Shown here piece after piece: positions 40,081-47,658 of a stretch of 64,000 bases of DNA. Each line of letters starts with the position of its first letter. Position 1 is the stretch's first letter. The stretch lies in the NCBI RefSeq assembly GCF_031845265.1, contig NZ_JAVRBG010000007.1, positions 138,429-202,428 of the forward strand, read 5' to 3'. The notes below the pieces were generated by a model. That model saw only the letters and a program-made list of their open reading frames with translations. It had not been told where the DNA came from and did no database searches. The DNA comes from Mesonia ostreae. Lineage in GTDB: Bacteria; Bacteroidota; Bacteroidia; Flavobacteriales; Flavobacteriaceae. The translations under genes were made by a program, and so were the position numbers.

Positions 40081-41688
40081 CTAAAACTTAAAGTTTACTC
40101 CTGTGTATACCCCAAAATAGTAAGGTTTAAAACCATTGGTATTGCCTGTAAACGTATTGATTTGATATTTAAAGGTAGGCTCTACATTAAAATCTAATTT
40201 TTTTGAAATTTCATAACCAAAGCCTACTCCTAAGTTGGTACTAAAACTTAGTTTATTAAGATTATTTGCTTCTCCAAGATTAGTCACTCCTTCTGCAGAA
40301 GATACCGCCACTTCGTTTTCATTTAAGATAAGACTGCTGGCACCTCCAACAATATGAATTCCAAAACGCGTGTCTAAAAGCGCATATTCAATTTCTATAG
40401 GTACTTCTATAAAGCCAATTTGCTGCTTTAAAGCGCCAGAAGTGTAAGGGTTTATGTCTGGTCTCAAAGAACTAGATGGAATGTTTTGAGCAGGACGAGA
40501 AACCACTTGAATGTTTCTAGTTCTCGCGTTGGCATCTACTCCCGAAAGTCCTATGGGTTTTACAGAGGAGGTAAAAGCCACATCATTGGTGCTATAATTA
40601 AGCTGTACTTTACTTACTCCCGTACGTACTTTTAATTTTTTTGATACGGAGTAGGCAAAATTTACACCGTAGGCCATACTCACTTCTCCAGAAGCATCGT
40701 TATTAGAAAACTGAGAATCTATAGGACTTCCTGAATTACCTAAATTTCCATAATATACAGGAGAAACATTAGGTCTAATATTCCAACGATTAAAAGTTTC
40801 ACTTTCAATGTTTTCTTTATCCTCTAGATTTTCTTCCTTTAATTCTCTTTCGCGTTGTGCCAAAGCATTTTCTTCTTCTAAGATTTCTTTGCTGAAAATG
40901 CTATCCTGATTAACTTTTGTAACGACGATTTCTTTAACGTCTTGTGATTTTTTTCCTTCTCCTGTTACAGCAATCTCTTCATCTAAAATTTCTCTTTTGA
41001 GATTTTTAGCATTATTCATAAGGCTTTTGTCAGCGATTTCATTTAAGTCTTTTTTAGATTTTGAATCTTCGCTAAGAGCGATTTCATTTTTGGAGTATGA
41101 AGCAATTTCAGTTCCAACTTTTTTCTCTTTTGTTTGCGCTTCCGCGGAAGCGATATTTTCTTGGTTTGCTGTTACACCCGACTTTTCTTTATCTGAAGAA
41201 GAATTGGACAGCTCTATTTTTTTCTTCTTCCCTGTTTCTGAATCAACGTTTTGATTTGTAAAGTTTGAATCTTTAGAATTAGAAGCGTTTTCTACAAGTC
41301 GTTGATTTTCTGGTTCTTTTCTTGCTTTCGTGTTCTCATTTTCTCTTGGAGAGACGGTTTCAGTAGAAACGAAATTCTCTTTCGCTTTTTCTTCCGAAGA
41401 ATTTATAATGGTATTGTTGGCGTCATTTTCTAAAACTTCGTTGTTTTCAGGAGAAGCATTTACTACCTCTGATTCTTTATTTTGCCAAACAGAATTTGCT
41501 AAAAAGATAAGCAATGTAATAGCTGCAGCAACTCCCGCAACTTTATACCATAAAATAGGAATAAACCTCCTCTTTTTATCTTTCCTTAATTCTTGTTCAA
41601 TATTTTTCCATACACGCTTATGCGGAGAAGCCTCGAAATCTTTGAACTTCTCTTGAAATAAACGATCTATATTTTTCTTATCACTCAT
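40081..41688 (-). CDS. Sigma-linked protein: membrane anchor plus outer-membrane beta-barrel domain
   Basis: 535 aa. Residues 1-46 are cytoplasmic (IDRLFQEKFKDFEASPHKRVWKNIEQEL), of the type found in anti-sigma-like proteins. A single membrane helix follows (about 48-66, VAGVAAAITLLIFLANSVW), then about 220 residues of low-complexity Glu/Lys/Asn/Ser periplasmic linker (about 70-290). A C-terminal PorT/outer-membrane barrel-type domain (about 300-535) contains VNFAYSVSKKLKVRTGVS and ends LDFNVEPTFKYQINTF ... GVYTGVNFKF with a terminal Phe. It starts 3 nt after the ECF sigma gene. A barrel without a cleavable signal peptide but with a membrane anchor is unusual. The linker carries the palindrome CGCTTCCGCGGAAGCG. 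Confidence 0.75.
   Translation of the reverse strand: MSDKKNIDRLFQEKFKDFEASPHKRVWKNIEQELRKDKKRRFIPILWYKVAGVAAAITLLIFLANSVWQNKESEVVNASPENNEVLENDANNTIINSSEEKAKENFVSTETVSPRENENTKARKEPENQRLVENASNSKDSNFTNQNVDSETGKKKKIELSNSSSDKEKSGVTANQENIASAEAQTKEKKVGTEIASYSKNEIALSEDSKSKKDLNEIADKSLMNNAKNLKREILDEEIAVTGEGKKSQDVKEIVVTKVNQDSIFSKEILEEENALAQRERELKEENLEDKENIESETFNRWNIRPNVSPVYYGNLGNSGSPIDSQFSNNDASGEVSMAYGVNFAYSVSKKLKVRTGVSKVQLNYSTNDVAFTSSVKPIGLSGVDANARTRNIQVVSRPAQNIPSSSLRPDINPYTSGALKQQIGFIEVPIEIEYALLDTRFGIHIVGGASSLILNENEVAVSSAEGVTNLGEANNLNKLSFSTNLGVGFGYEISKKLDFNVEPTFKYQINTFTGNTNGFKPYYFGVYTGVNFKF
41137..41152. repeat. Iterated palindrome CGCTTCCGCGGAAGCG (in the sigma-linked gene)
   Basis: A perfect 16-nt palindrome, the longest copy, read as ASAEA inside the low-complexity linker. 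Confidence 0.85.
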
Positions 41689-41691
41689 CTT

Positions 41692-42234
41692 TTAAATAGA
41701 CTGTACGTTATTTTTTTTTTGACTTTCTTCCACTTTATGTTTTAAAATAGCTCTTGCGCGTGCAAGATTCGATTTTGAGGTGCCTGCAGAAATACTCATG
41801 GTTTCTGCAATCTCTTTATGAGAATAACCGTCTAAGGCATACAGGTTAAAAACCATGCGGTAGCGATCTGGCAACTCTTGTATAATTTGAAGTAAAAACT
41901 TGAGTGGAATACTCTGTTCGTCAAGTTCAACTTCGGGTTGTTCTATACTTTCTTCATTTACAATTTCAAAAACATGCTGTTTGCGATAACGCTGTAAAGC
42001 TGTATTGATCACAATTCTCTTCATCCATCCTTCAAAAGAGCCTTTAAAACGGAACTGCTCCATTTTTTGGAAAATTGTGATAAATGCGTCTTGTAAATTG
42101 TCTTCCGCCTCAGCGTAATTTCTAGAGTATTTTAGAGAAACGGCAAAAAGCTTATGAGAGAAAAGATGGTATAACTTTTCCTGTGACATTAAATCTTGCT
42201 TTCTGCAATCTTTTATAAGCTTCTCAATACTCAT
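41692..42234 (-). CDS. ECF-family RNA polymerase sigma factor
   Basis: 180 aa. Region 2 is DLMSQEKLYHLFSHKLFAVSLKYSRNYAEAEDNLQDAFITIFQKMEQFRFKGSFEGWM, with DNLQDAFI the -10 recognition helix area. Region 4 is YRMVFNLYALDGYSHKEIAETMSISAGTSKSNLARARAIL, a typical helix-turn-helix. It follows the lipoprotein gene by 6 nt and precedes the anchor-barrel gene by 3 nt, so the three form one operon. The barrel protein's cytoplasmic tail is the likely regulator, by location. Confidence 0.93.
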   Translation of the reverse strand: MSIEKLIKDCRKQDLMSQEKLYHLFSHKLFAVSLKYSRNYAEAEDNLQDAFITIFQKMEQFRFKGSFEGWMKRIVINTALQRYRKQHVFEIVNEESIEQPEVELDEQSIPLKFLLQIIQELPDRYRMVFNLYALDGYSHKEIAETMSISAGTSKSNLARARAILKHKVEESQKKNNVQSI

Positions 42235-42240
42235 AAATCT

Positions 42241-42657
42241 TTATAGCTGTATCATTACTTCTTTGGTTAAATATACTTCATTTCCTTCTTCATCTATTCC
42301 TTCGTAGATTTTAAAAATATAATAATCTTCTCGCTCTACTAAAAATTCAAAATTCTCACTTGCGGTCACATTGTCTAAATTTTCACAATTAGAACCGTTT
42401 TGCACCACAGTATTTAGAATACTTAATGTAATTTCTTGCTCGTTTTCGATAACATTAAAACCAGCAAATGCATGGCAAGTGGAAGGACGCAGATAATCTA
42501 AGGTAATAATTGAATTTTCGCCATAGGTTAGTGTGTCTGGGATATTTGCCATACTTATAGGCATCAATTCATACGTAAAATCAACATCGTCAATATCATC
42601 GCTGCTACAACTTGCGAGCGTCACAAGAAGTATAATAAATAGGGTAAAATTTTTCAT
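42241..42657 (-). CDS. Lipoprotein upstream of the ECF sigma gene
   Basis: 138 aa with a signal peptide and lipobox TLASC (Cys17), followed by SSDDIDDVD, an acidic surface-export-like run. The mature part has two Cys and beta-rich sequence (DYLRPSTCHAFAGFNVIE ... YYIFKIYEGIDEEGNEVYLTKEV). No family is recognised. It is the first gene of the sigma/barrel operon, so it could be an outer-surface sensor or a regulated product. Confidence 0.7.
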   Translation of the reverse strand: MKNFTLFIILLVTLASCSSDDIDDVDFTYELMPISMANIPDTLTYGENSIITLDYLRPSTCHAFAGFNVIENEQEITLSILNTVVQNGSNCENLDNVTASENFEFLVEREDYYIFKIYEGIDEEGNEVYLTKEVMIQL

Positions 42658-42737
42658 AAGATAATCTGCTCTTTATAAAATACAGAACAAGGGTTTCTCT
42701 ATAGATGTTTAATTATCAGATTGGTTGCGTAACAAAC

Positions 42738-42768
42738 GAAAAAATCTCGCCAAGAGCGAGATTTTTTT
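42738..42768 (-). terminator. Terminator after recA
   Basis: AAATCTCGC / GCGAGATTT around CAAGA, with a T-run on both strands. On the minus strand it directly follows the recA stop (42790). Confidence 0.85.
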
Positions 42769-42789
42769 AATTGTAAGAATAAGATTCTT

Positions 42790-43815
42790 CTAAGCTTTCG
42801 CTACTTTAATAGCCTCGGTAATTTTAGCTTCCAGCTCATCCATTAAATCTGGATTGTCTTTTAAAAGTGCTTTAACCGCATCTCTACCTTGACCTAATTT
42901 AGTGTCTTCGTAGCTAAACCAAGAACCGCTTTTCTTTACGATCTCATAGTCTACGCCAATATCTATAATCTCTCCTACTTTAGAAATTCCTTCGCCATAC
43001 ATGATGTCAAATTCTGCCATTTTAAAAGGCGGAGCCACTTTATTTTTCACGACTTTTACCCGGGTTTTATTTCCTAAAACGTCACTGTTGCTATTTTTAA
43101 TTTGGGTAGATCTTCTAATATCTAATCTAACCGAAGAATAGAATTTTAACGCGTTACCACCTGTAGTGGTTTCCGGATTTCCAAACATAACCCCAATTTT
43201 TTCACGTAACTGGTTAATAAAGATTACGGTACACTTGGTTTTGCTAATAGAAGCCGTTAATTTTCTTAAAGCTTGTGACATTAATCTTGCATGAAGGCCC
43301 ATTTTAGAATCTCCCATTTCTCCTTCTATTTCACTTTTTGGAGTTAAGGCCGCAACGGAGTCGACTACAATAATATCTATAGCACCAGAGCGAATAAGAT
43401 TATCGGCTATTTCTAAAGCTTGTTCCCCATGATCGGGTTGAGAGATAATTAAGTTTTCAATATCTACGCCTAAATTTGCAGCATAAAAACGGTCAAAGGC
43501 GTGTTCTGCATCAATAAAAGCGGCAATACCTCCTGCTTTTTGAGCTTCTGCAATAGCGTGAAGGGTTAATGTGGTTTTACCAGAAGATTCCGGTCCGTAA
43601 ATTTCAATCACACGACCTCTAGGATAACCTTGTACTCCTAAGGCCAAATCTAAGCCTAAAGAACCTGAAGGAATAGCTTCTACATCCTGTACAGATTGAT
43701 CTCCCATTTTCATCACGGCTCCTTTTCCGTAGGTCTTATCTAGCTTATCTAGCGTTAGCTTTAAGGCTTTAAGTTTTGCTTCTTTTTCTTTTTCGTTGTT
43801 CTTTTCTTTACTCAT
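42790..43815 (-). CDS. recA: Recombinase RecA
   Basis: 341 aa. Walker A is IYGPESSGKTTLTLH and Walker B is IDIIVVDSVAALTP. The L1/L2 DNA loops are GEMGDSKMGLHARLMSQALRKLT and the FGNPETTTGGNALKFYSS segment. The C-terminal acidic domain is present. The promoter region on the minus strand has TTG then, 20 nt later, TACTTTAG, a one-mismatch -7 box. A SOS box is not obvious by eye. It is single, followed by a terminator. Confidence 0.98.
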   Translation of the reverse strand: MSKEKNNEKEKEAKLKALKLTLDKLDKTYGKGAVMKMGDQSVQDVEAIPSGSLGLDLALGVQGYPRGRVIEIYGPESSGKTTLTLHAIAEAQKAGGIAAFIDAEHAFDRFYAANLGVDIENLIISQPDHGEQALEIADNLIRSGAIDIIVVDSVAALTPKSEIEGEMGDSKMGLHARLMSQALRKLTASISKTKCTVIFINQLREKIGVMFGNPETTTGGNALKFYSSVRLDIRRSTQIKNSNSDVLGNKTRVKVVKNKVAPPFKMAEFDIMYGEGISKVGEIIDIGVDYEIVKKSGSWFSYEDTKLGQGRDAVKALLKDNPDLMDELEAKITEAIKVAKA

Positions 43816-44014
43816 AATCTGTCGCTTTCTGTATTAACTTCAAGTGCTGCTAAAGTACTATAAGTTTTGCTTCGTGACAATCTTATAATGGTTTAATTAT
43901 GAAGTATATTAAAGAAAACGAACGAGTATGAAAGTGATTTCTAATTGTTAAATAGGTATTATACGCAACCTTTTTAATTTTTTTGCATCTACTTTAAAAG
44001 CAAGGAGAACATTT

Positions 44015-44107
44015 ATGAGATCTCTTAAGAAAAATTTGATTTTGAATTCCCGTCAAGGCGGAGCTACTGTAAGTGTTATGAGTAGTTGCAAAGTGGACGG
44101 TGGCTAG
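44015..44107 (+). CDS. 30-codon ORF with strong Shine-Dalgarno, between hairpins
   Basis: ATG 44015 to TAG 44105-44107 encodes MRSLKKNLILNSRQGGATVS and then ten residues ending SCKVDGG. AAGGAG (44002-44007) sits 7 nt before the ATG, unusual for Bacteroidota genes, which rarely show strong SD sequences. The stop is immediately followed by a 15-bp hairpin (44108-44148), then a terminator at 44166-44200. The basic N-terminus, two Gly-Gly pairs and one Cys are compatible with a leader or modified-peptide precursor, but no maturation gene is adjacent. It could be a leader peptide for trhO or a stand-alone small RNA. Confidence 0.45.
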   Translation: MRSLKKNLILNSRQGGATVSVMSSCKVDGG

Positions 44108-44148
44108 CGTTATTTAATTTTTTAGATTTTTCGAAAAAATTAATAACG
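44108..44148 (+). other. 15-bp hairpin directly after the 30-codon ORF
   Basis: CGTTATTTAATTTTTT (44108-44123) pairs with AAAAAATTAATAACG (44134-44148), with one bulged T. It starts on the base after the stop codon. Confidence 0.8.
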
Positions 44149-44165
44149 AATTAGCCGTTCAAAAA

Positions 44166-44200
44166 AATGCCCCAAACAAAAGTTTCGGGCATTTTTTTTT
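44166..44200 (+). terminator. Rho-independent terminator upstream of trhO
   Basis: AATGCCC-C-AAAC-AAAA-GTTT-C-GGGCATT followed by eight T: a strong terminator for a plus-strand transcript that can only come from the 30-codon ORF region. Confidence 0.9.
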
Positions 44201-44213
44201 ATTCCTTTTGTAG

Positions 44214-44221
44214 TATCTTTG
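44214..44221 (+). promoter_or_regulatory. -7 box of trhO
   Basis: TATCTTTG, a full TAnnTTTG match, 40 nt before the trhO ATG and 14 nt after the terminator. Confidence 0.55.
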
Positions 44222-44261
44222 CGGCTTCAAAACTTTGTATAACTTAAAAAATTAGTATAGC

Positions 44262-45293
44262 ATGCAACTGTACAATAAGCTAAGTGCACAAGAGAGAGCG
44301 CAACTTCTAGACGAAGCCGGTGAAGACCGCTTAACGCTTTCTTTTTATCAATACGCCAAAATTGGCAATCCAGAACTTTTTAGAAACCACTTGTTTGTGG
44401 CTTGGGACCAACTTGAGGTCCTAGGGAGAATCTACGTGGCTCACGAGGGAATTAACGCGCAGCTTTCGGTGCCTGCGAAACAATTTCATGAGTTTAAAAA
44501 TTTCCTTGACGGAATTTATTTCCTTGAAGGAGTACGATTAAATATCGCCATAGAACACGACGTAAAATCTTTTCTGAAGTTAAAAGTGAAAGTGCGGGAT
44601 AAAATTGTAGCCGATGGTTTACAAGATGAAACTTTTGATGTGACTCAAAAAGGAATTCACGTTAACGCTCAAAAGTTTAATGAACTTATTAGCGATCCCA
44701 ATACCGTCCTTGTTGATATGCGGAATCATTATGAAAGTGAGATTGGTCATTTTCAAGGCGCCGTTACACCAGATGTGGATACGTTTAGGGATTCTTTAGA
44801 TCTTATTGAAGAGGATTTAAAGGAGCATAAAGAAGATAAAAACTTGGTGATGTATTGCACGGGAGGAATTCGTTGCGAAAAAGCGAGTGCCTATTACAAG
44901 CATAAAGGTTTTAAAAATGTATTTCAGTTGGAAGGCGGAATTATTGAATACGCCAGGCAAGTAGACAATCTGGAGCTAGAAAATAAATTTATAGGAAAGA
45001 ATTTTGTTTTTGATCACCGCCGAGCCGAAAAAATTAGCGAAGATGTGATTGCAAAATGTCATCAGTGCGGAGAAGCTTGCGATACACATATCAATTGCGC
45101 CAATGAAGCCTGTCACTTATTGTTTATACAGTGTAAAGCTTGCGCCGAAAAAATGGACGACTGTTGTTCTCAAGAATGTAAAGAAGTTCATGCGCTTCCT
45201 TATGAAGAGCAAAAAGCCCTAAGAAAAGGAAAACATAATAGCAATAAAATCTTTAAAAAAGGAAGATCTAAAGTGCTGAAGTTTAAAGACTAA
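44262..45293 (+). CDS. trhO: tRNA uridine(34) hydroxylase (rhodanese-family)
   Basis: 343 aa. An N-terminal acylphosphatase-like domain (about 1-115), a rhodanese domain with the catalytic cysteine in LVMYCTGGIRCEKASAYY, and a C-terminal cysteine-rich region with CHQCGEACDTHINCANEACH and CKACAEKMDDCCSQEC. The family (YceA/TrhO) hydroxylates U34 of tRNAs using O2. The Cys-rich tail could bind zinc. It is separated from the preceding unit by a terminator. Confidence 0.93.
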   Translation: MQLYNKLSAQERAQLLDEAGEDRLTLSFYQYAKIGNPELFRNHLFVAWDQLEVLGRIYVAHEGINAQLSVPAKQFHEFKNFLDGIYFLEGVRLNIAIEHDVKSFLKLKVKVRDKIVADGLQDETFDVTQKGIHVNAQKFNELISDPNTVLVDMRNHYESEIGHFQGAVTPDVDTFRDSLDLIEEDLKEHKEDKNLVMYCTGGIRCEKASAYYKHKGFKNVFQLEGGIIEYARQVDNLELENKFIGKNFVFDHRRAEKISEDVIAKCHQCGEACDTHINCANEACHLLFIQCKACAEKMDDCCSQECKEVHALPYEEQKALRKGKHNSNKIFKKGRSKVLKFKD

Positions 45294-45343
45294 TATGTTC
45301 ACTAAAATCTACTTGGCGTTCAATTTTAGACTACCTTAGTTTT

Positions 45344-45646
45344 ATGGAGGTAATTCTTAAAAAATCAAAATTTGGAGAAATAGCGCTTTTATTGCTGTCA
45401 TTATCAGTAATGTTAGGCTTATTTGCTGTTGTTTATATAGGAAAAAATAGTATTGAATTATCGGCTTTTTTTGGGGCAATTTTTCAATTGTTCATCATTC
45501 CTTTAGTTGTAGCTCCGTTTATCGTATTTATTTTAGTCACCATCTTGTGGGTTAGAAAGAAAACTACGGTGTCGCTGCTTCTGGGATTAAGCACGCTATT
45601 TTTAGTGATTTCCATTTACTTAAATTACCTCATCTTCACCTCATAA
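45344..45646 (+). CDS. 100-aa membrane protein with three helices
   Basis: Starts at ATG 45344. Three hydrophobic segments (about residues 12-32, 40-65 and 72-96) are separated by short polar loops. There are no recognisable motifs. It lies 50 nt after trhO in the same direction and may be co-transcribed with it. The downstream gap 45647-45919 has no gene; it contains the near-palindrome TTTACGGAATTAATTCCG near 45837. Confidence 0.65.
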   Translation: MEVILKKSKFGEIALLLLSLSVMLGLFAVVYIGKNSIELSAFFGAIFQLFIIPLVVAPFIVFILVTILWVRKKTTVSLLLGLSTLFLVISIYLNYLIFTS

Positions 45647-45919
45647 TACCAAATTTTGCATTGTTTAAAGTGTTTCTGCGTGTTTCTATAAAAGATTCAC
45701 TAGCGCTAAAACATAAAGAACAAAAGTTTCGTTTCATTCTGTTTCTTCTAGTTTAAAAGCCTCGGCATAATTTTAGTATATTTACAGCGTAAAAAATTGC
45801 AATACTAATTTTCAATTCAATTGCGTGGTATTTTTCTTTACGGAATTAATTCCGCTAAGGAAGAAAAGCTTAACTAGTATAGGGATCAACGCAGTATGAA
45901 TTTCAATATATAAATAAAT

Positions 45920-47164
45920 ATGGGATGTGGAAGTTGCTCGACTGGGAAAGACGGTCAGCCTAAAGGATGTAAGAATAATGGGACCTGCGGAACCGATGGA
46001 TGTAATAAACTCACCGTTTTCGATTGGTTATCAAATATGAGCTTGCCTAATGGGCAAGAAGCTTTTAATTGTGTAGAAATTCGTTTTAAAAACGGAAGAA
46101 AACATTTCTTCAAAAATACAGAAAACCTTACTTTAAGTATGGGCGATGTGGTGGCAGTAGAAGCTTCATCGGGTCATGATGTGGGCGTAGTCACCCTTAC
46201 GGGGGAATTGGTTCGCGTACAAATGAAAAAAAAGCGCGTTAAAGTAGATAGTGAAGAAGTACTAAAAATTTATAGAAAAGCCTCTCAAAAAGATATTGAT
46301 ATATGGCAAGCGGCAAGAGAACGAGAAGAGCCTATGAAGGTTCGTGCTCGTGAGATTGCCATCCGACTTCAGTTAAAAATGAAGATTAGCGATATTGAAT
46401 TTCAGGGAGATGCTTCAAAAGCTACATTTTATTATACGGCTGAAGAACGAGTGGATTTTAGACTTTTAATTAAGGAATTCGCACAAGAGTTTAGAACTCG
46501 TATAGAAATGCGACAAATAGGTTTTAGACAGGAAGCTGCCCGTCTTGGCGGTATTGGTTCTTGTGGTCGGGAGTTGTGTTGCTCTACTTGGTTAACAGAT
46601 TTTAGAAGCGTTACTACTTCTGCAGCTAGATATCAACAATTGTCTTTAAATCCGCAGAAATTAGCGGGACAATGTGGAAAGCTCAAATGTTGTTTAAACT
46701 ATGAACTAGATTCGTATTTAGATGCGCTTAAAGAATTTCCTAGGCAAGACACCAAGTTACAAACGCAAAAAGGAACTGCAGTTTGCCAAAAAATAGATAT
46801 TTTTAAAGGTTCTTTATGGTACGCCTATGAAGGCGAGTGGATGAACTGGCACGAGCTTACAACAGATCAAGCTAAAACCATCATTCAGGCTGCAAAGGAT
46901 AAAAAACCTGTAGCAAGCTTAGAAGAATTTGCAATTGAACTCCAACAAGAAATAGAAGTAGACTTTAGCAATGTAGTGGGGCAAGATAGTTTAACCCGTT
47001 TTGATAAACCCAAAACATCTCAGCCTAAAAAGAGAAGAAAAAAGAAAAGAAAGCCACAAAAAGCGAAGGCAAACGCAAACTCTAACCCAAATCCAAAAAC
47101 TGGACAAAAGAGACCGCGAAAAAAATCAAATAACAAAAAAAATAACCCTTCTAAAGATGCGTAA
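45920..47164 (+). CDS. ricT: RicT (PSP1-domain) regulatory iron-sulfur complex subunit-like protein
   Basis: 414 aa. A cysteine-rich N-terminus (MGCGSCSTGK ... GCKNNGTCGTDGCNK), then a PSP1 domain (about 115-280) with AREREEPMKVRAREIA and ARLGGIGSCGRELCCSTWL ... AGQCGKLKCCLNYELDSYLD, the conserved Cys clusters. The C-terminal about 60 residues are a Lys/Asn/Pro-rich, very basic tail. In Bacillus the RicT/RicA/RicF complex holds 4Fe-4S clusters and controls RNA processing. Its end overlaps gldH by 8 nt. Confidence 0.93.
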   Translation: MGCGSCSTGKDGQPKGCKNNGTCGTDGCNKLTVFDWLSNMSLPNGQEAFNCVEIRFKNGRKHFFKNTENLTLSMGDVVAVEASSGHDVGVVTLTGELVRVQMKKKRVKVDSEEVLKIYRKASQKDIDIWQAAREREEPMKVRAREIAIRLQLKMKISDIEFQGDASKATFYYTAEERVDFRLLIKEFAQEFRTRIEMRQIGFRQEAARLGGIGSCGRELCCSTWLTDFRSVTTSAARYQQLSLNPQKLAGQCGKLKCCLNYELDSYLDALKEFPRQDTKLQTQKGTAVCQKIDIFKGSLWYAYEGEWMNWHELTTDQAKTIIQAAKDKKPVASLEEFAIELQQEIEVDFSNVVGQDSLTRFDKPKTSQPKKRRKKKRKPQKAKANANSNPNPKTGQKRPRKKSNNKKNNPSKDA

Positions 47165-47648
47165 ACTAGGAGGAAGATTCTTAGGTATTTTATTCGTTAT
47201 AAGTATATTTTCTTGTGACTCTAAGCAGGTTTATGATCAATATAAAAGTATTCCTGGCGCTTGGGCCAAAGACTCGGTGGTAGAATTTGAAATAAAAAAT
47301 TTAGATAGTCTACAGACGTATAACCTATTTTTTAACGTTAGAAATAGTAATGCATATAAGTATAATAATCTTTTCTTAATTTCGAATATGAAATTTCCTA
47401 ATGGGAAACAGGTTACCGATACTCTAGAATATGAAATGGCGTACCCTAATGGAGAGCTTATGGGAGCGGGCGCTGGAGAAATTAAAGAAAATAAGCTTTG
47501 GTATAAAGAAAATGTGAGGTTTTTGGAAGAAGGAACGTATACCATTACTCTAGAACAAGCGATGCGTGAAAACGGAGAGGTAGAAGGAATACAAAAATTA
47601 GAAGGGATTTTAGAAATAGGCTTTAGAATAGAAAAAACAATTAATTAA
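47157..47648 (+). CDS. gldH: Gliding motility lipoprotein GldH
   Basis: 163 aa from the ATG at 47157, which overlaps the last codons of ricT; the frame also runs upstream inside ricT but that extension is lysine-rich and not a signal peptide. A signal peptide (RFLGILFVISIFSC) with lipobox Cys20 is followed by DSKQVYDQYKSIPGAWAKDSVVEFE. GldH is needed for the flavobacterial gliding/type IX secretion machinery. It lies 10 nt before the PBP1A gene, the usual order ricT-gldH-pbp in flavobacteria. Confidence 0.93.
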   Translation: MRKLGGRFLGILFVISIFSCDSKQVYDQYKSIPGAWAKDSVVEFEIKNLDSLQTYNLFFNVRNSNAYKYNNLFLISNMKFPNGKQVTDTLEYEMAYPNGELMGAGAGEIKENKLWYKENVRFLEEGTYTITLEQAMRENGEVEGIQKLEGILEIGFRIEKTIN

Positions 47649-47658
47649 CACCTAAAAA

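Noticed and set aside
41330..41656. Plus-strand ORF of 108 codons opposite the sigma-linked gene
   Set aside because: It is a serine/phenylalanine-rich shadow of the acidic low-complexity region on the minus strand.
44108..44200. Riboswitch for trhO
   Set aside because: The terminator is followed by a separate promoter box before trhO, and no known aptamer motif is seen, so control of trhO by this structure is not supported.
47001..47156. Upstream extension of gldH into ricT
   Set aside because: The extension is lysine-rich antiphase of the ricT tail and lacks a signal peptide; the ATG at 47157 gives a proper lipoprotein signal.
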